Shown here: in pieces, positions 1-9,137 of the stretch
How the letters are laid out: each line of letters starts with the position of its first letter
Numbering within the stretch: the stretch's first letter is position 1
DNA from: Lithodes maja
Lineage: Eukaryota > Arthropoda > Malacostraca > Decapoda > Lithodidae
Assembly: GCA_037953745.1 (NCBI GenBank)
Contig: JBAKBP010000787.1
Location: 1 to 64,000, forward strand
Reading direction: 5' to 3'
Length of the DNA stretch: 64,000 nt
Made by a program: the position numbers and the translations under genes
Notes under the pieces: generated by a model
What the model was told of the DNA's origin: nothing
Seen by the model: the letters and a program-made list of their open reading frames with translations, nothing else
The model's database searches: none

Positions 1-135
1 CTGAGTTCAGGGAAAAGTGCGATACTTCTTCTTGTGCGTATTTGACCTACATATTGACACTATTTGCTCGCATATTACGGGGTTTATATTTAATTATTAC
101 CTCCGCTAACCAATTTGGACGGAGGTTATCGCTTA
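1..135. repeat. Dispersed repeat, copy 1
   Basis: Begins CTGAGTTCAGG and resembles the sequence starting at 1118: the same opening, then a 'gtgcga' block and a 'gacctacatattga' block. The two copies are in the same orientation about 1.1 kb apart. Family unknown. It also holds an imperfect stem, 'acctccg' near 101 and 'cggaggt' near 120. Confidence 0.45.
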
Positions 136-182
136 GTCCCCTTTTGTTTGTTTGTCTGGTTGTTTATCTGTATTTTTTTTTT

Positions 183-527
183 TTTTTATCTTGCTCTCCT
201 TTTCTCTTTTTCCCTGGCTTGTATCCATTCGGCCCCATTCAGTAAACTGTTTTAAGACGTTTATCCCCATCCAGGTGTTGATTTCTTCCTTAGCATTGTA
301 TGGAGAAATCTGGCTTCGCCGGAGAAATTTTTCTATCGAAAAATTTACAAATTTAGCCTGCTGTCGAAACAAAAATATATAAATGCTGGTTCACTACCGC
401 TCGCCAGGAAAATATTGACACCTGGATGGGGATAAATGTCTTAAAACAGTAGGCTGAATGGGGCCGAATGGATACAAGCCAAAGAGAGAGGGAGATAAAG
501 AGAAAAAAAAAAGCGAGGTGGGCTCCC
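183..527. mobile_element. Fold-back miniature element, TTAA type (degenerate copy)
   Basis: Two arms are inverted copies of each other: 'ccattcggccccattcag' near 226 and its complement near 450-470. A short stem, GGCTTCGCCGG, lies at the centre. The right end is followed by TTAA (528-531), as in the better copies at 6311 and 6793. The left terminus has decayed into a T-rich run. No coding capacity. TTAA duplications suggest piggyBac-type mobilisation, which is inference. Confidence 0.65.
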
Positions 528-544
528 TTAAACAAGCTATCAAA

Positions 545-786
545 AAAATTATGAACCGATTGTCACGAAAGCTTGTGGACAGATAGGATATGCGGCAAGG
601 GAAAAGTTATTCATTTTAGGAGGTGATGGGTAGAGCGCATCCCCCCACCAGTGTAGGTAGCTCCCAAAGTTATGGACCGATGTTAACGAAATTTGGTGGG
701 CAGACAGGGTTGGCGCCAAGGTAGCAGTAATTCCATTTAGGAGGCGATCGGTAGAGCGCATACCTCCACCAGCATAGGCGGAGGGG
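545..786. repeat. Degenerate tandem duplication, about 122-bp unit
   Basis: Two units in tandem: 'atgaaccgat' at about 551 and 'atggaccgat' at about 673. Each continues through 'gtagagcgcat' and 'ccaccag' blocks. The copies are clearly diverged. No function is apparent. Confidence 0.6.
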
Positions 787-934
787 CTCTCTTCCTTATT
801 AGGTATCCAATTATAATTCATCTAATATCCATTTAGCATTTTTGCAATCATACAAACTCAGTTATCGTTTGTCTATCAATTAATCAGTTATATATTAAAT
901 TAGAAGGACGCAAGCCTTAAGGAGAGGTTATTTG

Positions 935-1048
935 TTTGTTCCCTAGACCCCCATCAAGCTTAAAATTATACCTCCTAGACCCCCTTTTAAGAAAAATGGG
1001 TACATTGTTCGATAGAAAAATGTCCTGACAGAAGTCCGGTTCCTCTTA
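935..1048. mobile_element. Fragment of the second TTAA miniature-element family
   Basis: The stretch from 'ttccctagacccccatcaag' to 'gtccggttcctctt' matches the left halves of the elements near 17500 and 22660: the two 'gaccccc' blocks, then 'gatagaaaaat' and a 'ccgg' stem. The right half is absent. The rest of 790-1117 shows nothing recognisable. Confidence 0.5.
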
Positions 1049-1117
1049 CATTACAGTATCTTAATGTTAATGTTCTGTGATGAACTAGCTATTAATACAT
1101 GAAATAACATGTTTACT

Positions 1118-1240
1118 CTGAGTTCAGGGTTGGAGTGCGACATTTGTGCTGTGTATATGTAACCTATATATTGAATTGGCACGCATCAACAAGTGTATGA
1201 TATTTGTTTGGTTTTTGTGTCTATGTAAATGAAGGAGACA
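1118..1240. repeat. Dispersed repeat, copy 2
   Basis: Second copy of the CTGAGTTCAGG repeat seen at position 1. Between here and the microsatellite at 1419 nothing else is recognisable. Confidence 0.45.
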
Positions 1241-1414
1241 AAAGACAAACCTACCAGTGTCTCCCCCCAAAGTTGAAAGAGTGACAAAGAGCCAACATCA
1301 AGGTACGTTTGAGTCAAAATGCCTGGACACACAGAGCTGACTTCTCAAGCGATACATTAATTAGCATATATTTAATTTGGGTTCAGAGTCTTAGCGAGTT
1401 ATTGCTTGCATTAT

Positions 1415-1418
<4 letters not shown>

Positions 1419-1512
<94 letters not shown>

Positions 1513-1614
1513 ATCTGTCTGTGTCGGTCGGTCGGTCGGTCTGTCTAATCTATCGCTCTATCTATCTCTCTATCTATCTATCTATCTCTCTCTCTATCTC
1601 TATCTCTATCTCTA

Positions 1615-1652
<38 letters not shown>
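1419..1652. repeat. Compound microsatellite (CT)n(AT)n(CTAT)n(CTGT)n
   Basis: A run of CT dinucleotides gives way to AT dinucleotides, then TATC and TCTG tetranucleotides. The (TCTG) tract stops exactly where CR1-A begins, and a (TCTC)/(TCTG) tract resumes at its other end (5989). This suggests CR1-A landed inside a single microsatellite. Confidence 0.9.
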
Positions 1653-1654
<2 letters not shown>

Positions 1655-1870
1655 CAAAGAGTACAAAAAAATCAAGCTACAACAGGTCTAATGACCCTTC
1701 TAGGCTACTTGTCCTCCGAAACACTGAGGATCAAGTGTCCAAACAGTGGTTTAGAGTGGGTAAGGGAACATTGGAAAGGGAACTACTGCCCTGGAACTAA
1801 TGTCCGTGGCAGGACTAGGAAGTTAGTAGGGGACATATGGGTTAGTAACTGAGGGGAGGATAAAATAAAG

Positions 1871-4800
1871 TTATTCATTTACAAACGCAGTCAGTCGCGG
1901 GTTTGATGCGAGATATTTGTCTAGGCGGAGTTTAAATGAATCAACGGTGCTGCAGTCTATAACGTCTCGGGGAAGCCCATTCCACAAGTTGACAACTCGA
2001 TTGAAGAAGAAATTCTTAGATTCGTGTGAGTTAAAAGATTTACCAATAATTTTGCAACCGTTTCCCCGCATGTAATTAGATTGGTTGATAGTGAAGTACT
2101 TACTACAGTTCATATTGTCGATGCCTTTGATGATTTTGAACACTTGAATTAAGTCACCTCTTAATCTGCGCTGGGCTAAAGGAAATACATTTAATTCTCT
2201 AAGACGCTCTTCGTATGGTTTGTTCTTTAGGCTAGGTATCATTTTGGTAACTCTACGTTGAACTCGTTCTAGCTTGTTTATGTCTTTTTGGTAATAAGGG
2301 CACCAGCATTGAACGTAGTATTCCAGAAGAGGGCGGACTAAGGAATTGTAAAGGGTTAGGATTACGTCTTTGGATTTATGCTCAAATGACCTGCCTATAA
2401 AGCCAATTATTGTGTTTGCCTTCTTAACAACTTCTGAACATTGTTGACTCGGTTTTAGGTTACTCGATATTGTTACTCCCAGATCGGTTTCTCTGTTTAC
2501 ATTCTTAAGCTGAGTGCCATTCATCGAATAGTTTGCTTTCTCATTTAGGTATCCGATATGTAGTACTTTACATTTATCCGCATTGAAACTCATTTGCCAA
2601 ATTTGGGCCCAATGTAACAATTTATCTAGATTGTGTTGCATATCGTCAACTTGATCTTTTGAGAGTATGATATTTGCAATTTTTGTATCGTCAGCAAATT
2701 TTGAGATTGTACAGGTGAGACCCTCATCTATGTCGTTGATGTAAATTAGAAAGAGAATTGGTCATAGTACCGATCCCTGGGGTACCCCGCTACTTACATT
2801 GGTCCATTTAGATGCCTTACCGTTTATGACTACTCTTTGCTTTCTGTCGCGGAGCCAATTTTCTATCCATTTCAACACGCCGTCTTGTATTCCATGCGCT
2901 TTTAGTTTTAGCAGTAAACGTTTGTGGGGAACTTTGTCAAAGGCCTTTTGAAAATCAAGGTATATAATATCTACAGCTTTACTCTCATCGTAGAGGTTGA
3001 GGATATCGTGGAAGAAGTCTAAGAGGTTTGTTAAACAGGAACGTTTTTTACGAAAGCCGTGTTGAGTATCTTTAAGTATGTTATTTTCCTCTAAGTGATT
3101 TACGAGTCTGTCTCTTATGACCGTTTCTAGCATTTTACATACAACTGAGGTTAAGCTAATTGGATGATAGTTACTGGGTAGGGATTTGCTGCCTTTTTTG
3201 AATATCGGTGTTACGTTGGCTATCTTCCACTGATCAGGCATAGTTCCAGACTGCAAGGATTTATTGAATAGTCATGTCAGTGGTTTGGAGAGCTCATCCT
3301 TAGCTTTCTTTAGAACTCTAGGCGAGATTGTATCAGGTCCAGGCATTTTATTTACCTTGAGTTTATCTAAACAATTCAATACTTCTCTCTCTGTAACGGT
3401 GATATTGCTTAGAACATCTGAATTATCAATCTGAATCGGCGATGGTGTAGGGATATCAATGAGGTCTTCTGTTGTAAAAACTGATGCAAAGAAGGTATTG
3501 AGGGCATTACTCATTTGTACTTCGTCTTTGGTGTATTCTCCATTTTCATCGACTAACGGTCCAACAGTTGAAGTAACTACTTTTTTCTTTCTGATATAAT
3601 TATAGAATTCTTTCGGGTTTGTTTTACTTTGATTCGCAATATGTACCTCTAGGGTCTTTTTACTTTGCTTAATTAACTTTTTGGCTTTGCGTCGTAGCTC
3701 TACAAATTTCACCCGTTCTTCGTCGTTTTGTGAGGATTTTAATCTATCATTAGCAAATTTTTTAGCAAGCAGGCAGTTTGAAATATCTTTATTCTACCAT
3801 TTGGGCTTATTATTATGGCCTGGACGCCGTATTTTCGATGGTATGCAGTCTTGCACTGCTTTTAGGTAAGTGGTTTCGAATAACTTCCAAGATGTATTTA
3901 TGTCGTTATTGTTAATTAAAAAGCTCCAGTCAATTTCTTTAAACATAGCTCTAAGTTTATGAAAGTTTGCTTTCTTGAAATTAGGGACTTTTTCGATGCT
4001 ACTATTTGGTTCGTTACTAGTAAAGTTTAAAGTGAAAGTTATCGTACGATGGTCGCTGTTACTGAATTCATCACCAACATTCAAATTCTCTATTAGTTCT
4101 TCTTTTGTTGCAAGTACAATGTCAAGAACGTTATTACCACGGGTCGGTGTTCGAACAAATTGATAAAGCGAACTCTCTTGCAAGTTCGTATACAAGTCAT
4201 GTCCGGAGTGTGAAGTAAGAGTATCGCCCCACTTGTTCACAGGTAAATTAAAGTCGCCAAAAAATATGGTATCTTGTGAGTTACTTACATCTGCAATTTG
4301 TTAATAAATTTCTCGGTCAGTTTGCAGTGATTGAGCTGGAGGTCTGTATATTAATGCAAGTATTATTGTTGTACCTTTATTATTCTTTATTAGCACAAAA
4401 GATGTGTCGACGTTCACAATTTGAGGTTTTGACAAAAGGGTCGGGTTAAGACTTTCTTTGATATAAAATAAAACGCCACCTCCATTTTTATTAATTCGGC
4501 TTTTCTCAAACATTACATAACCGGGAAGTGAATACTCTGCTAAAAAGTCTCTATCTACTGTATTGAGCCAAGATTCTGTTATACCAATCACATCATAATT
4601 TTCAGTAAACACTAGTTCCTCTAAATCTGAAAATTTATTGCGTATGCTACGAGTGTTTGCATAGAAAACCTTTAAAGTTGCCGTTTTAGAACTCACAGGA
4701 CGTTCTTTAATCAAATTTTTGGTTCTGGTCGGATCTACATTTACATTCATGGCTGACATCGGTCCTCGGTCGTTATCCCTGGCGGTTTTTGAATTTGGGT

Positions 4801-4970
4801 CGTGTTGGTGGAGCTTTATCCAAATTCGCAGTTCTTGACAGATTAGCATTTAATTCCTTCGCAGGTTGCCGCCCTCGCTGTCTTCGGTCCTCCTTCCTGG
4901 TTGTCCTGTGCTGAGTCGATTTCGTCTCCGAAAATCCTTCACCGCATCGTTGAGAAGACGCCCAAAACGT
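1871..4970 (-). pseudogene. CR1-A ORF2 (APE endonuclease and reverse transcriptase), inactivated
   Basis: Counterpart of the 1,032-residue ORF2 at 25122-28220. Segments 1871-4300 all lie in one frame and are broken by single-base nonsense changes: TGA near 2762, inside the GVPQGSVLG RT motif; TGA near 3272; TAG near 3794, replacing the second W of a WW pair; and TAA near 4301. An extra T near 4789 shifts the frame in the N-terminal linker. The ATG used by copy C reads ACG here (4968-4970). Endonuclease (ITESWLN, SDHRTITF) and RT (YLDFQKAFDKVPH) motifs remain legible. The pattern fits neutral decay of a once complete copy. Confidence 0.9.
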
Positions 4971-5888
4971 GCTGCTCCCACCTGGTTCAGATGAACTCCA
5001 TCGTCCGAAAACAAATAGTCATCGTAGTAGAAATTGTCACAGGTGTCGACGAATCCCACGTTTTCCTTCCTGCAGAGGTTTGCTAGACAGCGATTTGTGC
5101 TGGTGGTAAAGGTTGTAAAATCGGCTCTCTACACCAAGCCGGGGGACGATTCCTGAGACGATGATCCTTGATGACTTCTCCTTAAATGAGTTGATCAGCT
5201 GCTGGTACTTTAAAAGCAAATCTTCCGACCGGGTTCGCTGTACATCGTTGGATCCAACATGGATGACGTACATTGTATTAGCAGGGGCCAGCTTAGATAC
5301 TTCGTCAACTGCAGCAACTACGTCGTCCACACCACCACCAGGGATACAAAAACGCTTCCTGGTCTTAGGTGCTCTGGCGCAAAACTCTGCGAGCTGACCA
5401 CGTATCATCGAGTCTCCCATGAGCCGGACTTCTTCTATTTCCGCTTCGTCATCTGAGTCTGCGAGTATCTGGAAGCGGTTTTGACACGCGGTAATCGGTA
5501 TGGGTTTCCTGGTCTTGGGGCAAACGTTGTTCCTCACGACACGGAAGTTGTCTTGAGGGGGAAGAGAGTTATTATTTGTTTCTTGAGTATCAGAACCATC
5601 AGCTGAAACGGCTACTGCAGGCGTTGAATTGTTGGCAGTTGACGTTGGGGCGTTGGTGGCTGCTGGAGTTGCGGTGACAATTGAAGTTTGTTGTACTCCA
5701 ACGTTGAGTGTTACAAACTCTTGGAGTGATTCCAGCTTCATGGTGAGGACGTTGATCTTGTTGTAGGCTTCATCTAATTTCACTGTCAAATTCTCTCGTT
5801 GCTGGCAGAGACGGCAGACTTGAAGATCAACAGTAACAAACATGGACTCGCCAAACCTACCGGCGCAGTTCGTACAAGTGCGAGGCAT
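4850..5888 (-). pseudogene. CR1-A ORF1 (zinc finger and SGNH esterase), frameshifted
   Basis: The ATG start at 5888 matches copy C. The N-terminus has the CxxC...CxxC finger, followed by a Glu/Lys-rich coiled-coil stretch, a Thr/Ala/Asn-rich linker and the esterase blocks GDSM and VGSNDV. One extra base near 5110 ('ggtggtaaaggttg' against 'ggtggctatgttg' in copy C) shifts the frame. The last esterase block (DDGVHLNQ) is therefore in another frame, 4850-5059. The product cannot be made whole. Confidence 0.88.
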
Positions 5889-5988
5889 GGTAACAGTCAG
5901 TTTCTTCAGATCAATTCACTCATTTTAAAACACTTAACTCACTTTAAAACACTTCACTCACTTTAGAAACACTTCAATCACTTCAATT

Positions 5989-6016
5989 TTTTTCTCTCTC
6001 TCTCTCTCTCTGTCTC

Positions 6017-6058
<42 letters not shown>
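5989..6058. repeat. Microsatellite (CT)n(TCTG)n
   Basis: About 11 CT units followed by about 12 TCTG units, directly at the 5' end of CR1-A. It probably continues the tract at 1419-1652 that was split by the insertion. Confidence 0.9.
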
Positions 6059-6098
6059 ATGAGGTGGTAAAAGGGATATATTAGCTAAATAGGTTTAA

Positions 6099-6306
6099 CC
6101 CTTTTAGTACCAGGGACGTGTGCTATATTATATGCTAGCTATATTTAGACGATATTATGCAGCTTAGGAAGGATCTGTGGTAGTTGAAAAGGTTGGTTGA
6201 GATCATTTGAAGCGTTATTATTTTCTATGGGTCCTCCCTAAGCTGAATATAACCGTCTAATAGTTGCCAGAATATGATGAAAAGGACGTCCCCGGTACTG
6301 AATGGG
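6099..6306. mobile_element. Miniature element, CCCTTT..AGTACC family, TTAA-flanked
   Basis: The left end reads 'cccttttagtaccaggga' and the right end is its near complement, 'ccccggtactgaatggg'. TTAA lies at 6095-6098 and 6307-6310. Internal blocks 'tagacgat' and 'aggaaggatctgtg' recur in copies at 19350, 19685 and 21250. Non-coding. The right TTAA is shared with the next element. Confidence 0.8.
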
Positions 6307-6310
6307 TTAA

Positions 6311-6690
6311 GGGGGGTGACCTGCTGGCTGTTATTTCTGTCCTTTTCTCTCTTTCTCTGGCTTGTATCCATTCGGCCCCATTCAGCCAACTATTTTAAGA
6401 CGTTTATCCCTATCTAGGTGTCGATTTCTTCCTGGCGAGCGATAGCGAGCCAGCATTATATAAAGAAATCCGGCTTCGCCGGAGACATTTTTCTATCGGA
6501 AAATGTACAAATTTAGCCTGCTGTCAAACAAAAATAAAAATATGCTGGCTCGCTACCGCTCACCAGTAAACAAATTACACCTGGATGGGGATAAACGTCT
6601 TAAAACAGTAGGCTGAATGGGGCCAAATGAATACAAGCCAGAGAAAGATAGAAAAGGACAGAAAAAACCAGGTCACCCCCCCCCCCCCCC
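6311..6690. mobile_element. Fold-back miniature element, TTAA-flanked
   Basis: The left end GGGGGGTGACCTG and right end CAGGTCACCCC form long inverted arms of about 120 bp each. The arms contain 'cttgtatccattcggccc' and its complement. A central hairpin holds GGCTTCGCCGG. TTAA is present at 6307-6310 and 6691-6694. The C-run at the right terminus has expanded. No coding capacity. Confidence 0.85.
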
Positions 6691-6792
6691 TTAAGTAGAC
6701 TACCCCAGATGGAGACCCCCCCCCCCCCCTCCTAAGTTGTGCGAGTATTGCATCACCAAGGGGCAATTTACTTGGCAGATGGCTTCAGTTAA

Positions 6793-7162
6793 AGGAGCCC
6801 ACCTCGCTTTTCTTATCTTTCTCTCCCTCTCTGGATTTTATCCATTCGGCCCCATTCAGCCTATTGTTTTAAGACGTTTACCCCATCCAGGTGTCAATAT
6901 TTTCCTGGCGAGCGGTAGCGAGCCAGCATAATATTTTGTTTTGTTTTACAGCAAGCTAAATTTGTACATTTTTCGATAGAAAATGTCTCCGGCGAAGCCG
7001 GATTTCTCCATACAATACTGGCTCGCTATCGCTCGCCAGGAAGAAATAACACTTGGATGGGGATACACGTCTTAAAACGGTTGGCTGAATGGGGCCGAAT
7101 AAATACAAGCCAGAGAAATAAAGAAAAGGAGTGAAAGATAAAAAAAAAGCAGGTGACCCCCC
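6793..7162. mobile_element. Fold-back miniature element, second copy, TTAA-flanked
   Basis: Same family as 6311-6690, with inverted arms (AGGAGCCCACCT... / ...AGGTGACCCCCC) and the CCGGCGAAGCCGG central stem. TTAA lies at 6789-6792 and 7163-7166. The two arms have diverged separately. Non-coding. Confidence 0.85.
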
Positions 7163-7248
7163 TTAATTATAAGAACCTAGAGATAAACCTAGAGACTAAG
7201 GTTGCCAATGTGACCACAATCTTTATCTTACTATATCCTATCTCAAGG

Positions 7249-7452
7249 CGGTGTCACACGAGCGAGTTTTCCGTCAATTTTTACGGGCAATTGTTGTCTG
7301 GTCGCTTCAAAATTTAAGTTCCGTATGAATTTAACTACCTAACATAATCTGCCTTCTATCTAGTTTCCGATGTCAATACAAAAAAGACTCAAAAGAGTAC
7401 GAAAAAAACCTGTTCATCAAAAATTGCCGATAAAAGCGCTCGTGTGACACCG
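7249..7452. mobile_element. Miniature element with CGGTGTCACACGAGCG terminal inverted repeats
   Basis: A 16-bp terminal sequence, CGGTGTCACACGAGCG, is matched exactly by its complement at 7437-7452. The 204-bp body has no ORF. It shares internal blocks ('caattgttgtctggt', 'tctagtt', 'aaaattgccg') with the element at 16401-17076, which carries a minisatellite instead of a short A-rich spacer. No target duplication could be settled. Confidence 0.8.
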
Positions 7453-7812
7453 GCTTTATACTTTATCTTATCTTTATCTTCCAAGCCTCAAGAAAGGAGA
7501 AGTATTGGCACTATCTGAACATTAGCTTGACATAATTATATCATAGTAAAACTGGTAGAAGGAATGCTAGTAGATACTCGAAGACAAGGAAACACAAAAC
7601 AATATAAATACATTCTCAAACATGGGTCGAACATCTTAAGATATGAAAACTAATGGGGTTAAGCATGAGGGAGAAAGGGGGCCAGAAAAAAACAACCATC
7701 CCCCCTTATTTAAAGAATCTCTCTTGAATGGATCACAATGCCGTCAAGTAACTTATCATTACCGTGCCCTGTTCCAAATAAGTAGGCCAAAATTCTTTAC
7801 CGCTAATCTATA
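7453..7812. other. No gene; contains a miniature-element fragment
   Basis: Mostly unique AT-rich sequence. The stretch 7620-7707 ('aactaatggggttaagcat' and 'gagaaagggggccagaaa') matches the right end of the TTAA family at 22612-22982. Nothing else recognised. Confidence 0.5.
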
Positions 7813-8032
7813 GAGGGGCGCAGGGCCCTGGGTGGGGCTTTGGTTTCCCGGGCGTTTCCGCACCCTCCTCAGCTCCCCGTCATGGAGTGGCTTCGGTCAC
7901 CCAGGCTTTATTGTGGTCGGCAGGGAGGGTTCTCTGGGGGCGCTCGGTTATGGCCTTGGCCTTGCTCGGGGCCTTGGGGCTGTTCGGCCAGGCAGCTTGG
8001 GGAACGACAACAACAAAAACAAACAAACGACT
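7813..8032 (+). mobile_element. SINE-like repeat with AAC-type tail, copy 1
   Basis: A GC-rich body starting at GGGCGCAGGGCCCTGGG, running through 'ggcttcggtcacccaggc' and ending at 'gcagcttggggaac', then an (AAC/AAAC) tail. It matches 22155-22375 almost base for base, with the same start, end and tail type. This defines a retroposed family of about 190 bp. No tRNA-type B box was seen. The ORFs crossing it are spurious. Confidence 0.75.
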
Positions 8033-8235
8033 AGTGTAATCGGGCGAATATTTTGTACCATTTGGGAAGGCTAAGCCAGGGAATAGGTGTAGTAATTTGC
8101 AGCTCATTTGCTCTAGCCCTTTGCGAGTCACAGAGGTTAGGGTTCACGCTGTCTTGTATCACACTCCTCCATTCTCCCGTTTCCGTTCTTTTGACCAGTA
8201 CTCCGCTCTTTTGTCCTCTCCTCCATTCACTTTAC

Positions 8236-8258
8236 TTCTCTCTCTCTCTTTATTTCTT

Positions 8259-8321
<63 letters not shown>
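8236..8321. repeat. (CT)n microsatellite
   Basis: Long uninterrupted CT tract, preceded by a CTTT-rich lead-in. Other frames read it as (LS)n or (RE)n, which is not coding. Confidence 0.95.
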
Positions 8322-8324
<3 letters not shown>

Positions 8325-8712
8325 AGAGTAGATTCCAGTGCACTATTCACGATTAATAACAGTGCTGCAACCCGAGGTAATGGAATGAAATTAATTAGAA
8401 AAAAGGCATCCTTAGATGTATGTCTTCACATCCAATGTGGTTAAAGAGTGGAATAGTTCACCAAGAGAGGTGGTCGACAGTAATTCAATTGATACGTTTA
8501 ATAAAAGACTGGACGATCATCTGATGAAGATTTGATTGATATGAATTAATCAATAAGCATGTGTAATTTCCCTTTCAAACTCATTTCTACCTACCACTAA
8601 AAACTGTCCCTGTCTAGTAGTATTAAGGCCGGACCACCTAGTTGGGACCGCTAGGTCTGTGTGGTCTGAGTATCTGTGTAACTATGTGTAACTCTGTGTA
8701 ACTCTCTCTCTC
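8325..8712 (+). pseudogene. 3' end of a second CR1-like LINE
   Basis: Conceptual translation gives the usual C-terminal end of CR1-group ORF2: LFTINNSAATRGNGMKLIRK, then VVKEWNSSPREVVDS and IDTFNKRLDDHL, with one frame break near 8430. After the stop near 8533 a 3' UTR ends in three tandem TGTGTAACTC-like 10-11-mers at about 8672-8705. This parallels the TTTGTACTCC tail of the larger family. Everything upstream is missing (5' truncation). Confidence 0.75.
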
Positions 8713-9129
8713 TCCTACTCAGTGTTGCTAAATGGAAAGGAAGGAGATGGGGGGGCTTTTATAGACCTCCTTACCTCTCCATCCCGCTCTCGCTCCCTCT
8801 CATTATGGCCCTCTTCTGCTGCTACTTAGCCCTCTTTTCTTCCTTTTCTCCTCCTCCTCTTTCACTCTTTTGGCTGATTCGTCTTTTTTCATTTTCATTT
8901 GGTTCCGTTCCTTCTTCCTCCTTCTCCTCCTCTTTGACTTGTTTCTTCTGATTAGTTTTCATCATAAATAACATCACTTAATCGTTTTCTTCTACTTGTA
9001 ATTAATGTGTTTTTCATTTATTCGTGTATCTTTGTCTCTGTTTGGCTTCTATTATTTGTTCTTCCTCTTTTCATTTCTTCTTCTTCTTCTTCTTCTTCAC
9101 CATCTCCTCCTCCCTCCTCCTCCTCCTCA
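8713..9129. other. Pyrimidine-rich low-complexity spacer
   Basis: C/T-rich DNA with TCTTCC and CTCCTC runs. No ORF or element recognised. Its right end borders the CR1-B target duplication. Confidence 0.6.
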
Positions 9130-9137
9130 TATTTTAG

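Larger units (their letters stand above)
1653..5983 (-). mobile_element. CR1-type LINE, copy A, full length but decayed
   Basis: Aligns along its length with the intact copy at 24901-29239. From its 5' end (right) it has the tandem ACTTCACTCACTTTAAAA-type leader, ORF1, ORF2, a 3' UTR and a short TTTGTACTC-type tail. The reading frames carry several nonsense changes and two frameshifts, so the copy is inactive. It is flanked on both sides by pyrimidine tetranucleotide repeats. Confidence 0.9.

Noticed and set aside
1309..1852. ORFs rich in (SL)n and (YI)n across the microsatellite
   Set aside because: They are translations of CT/AT/CTAT repeats running into the complement of a LINE 3' UTR; no coding character.
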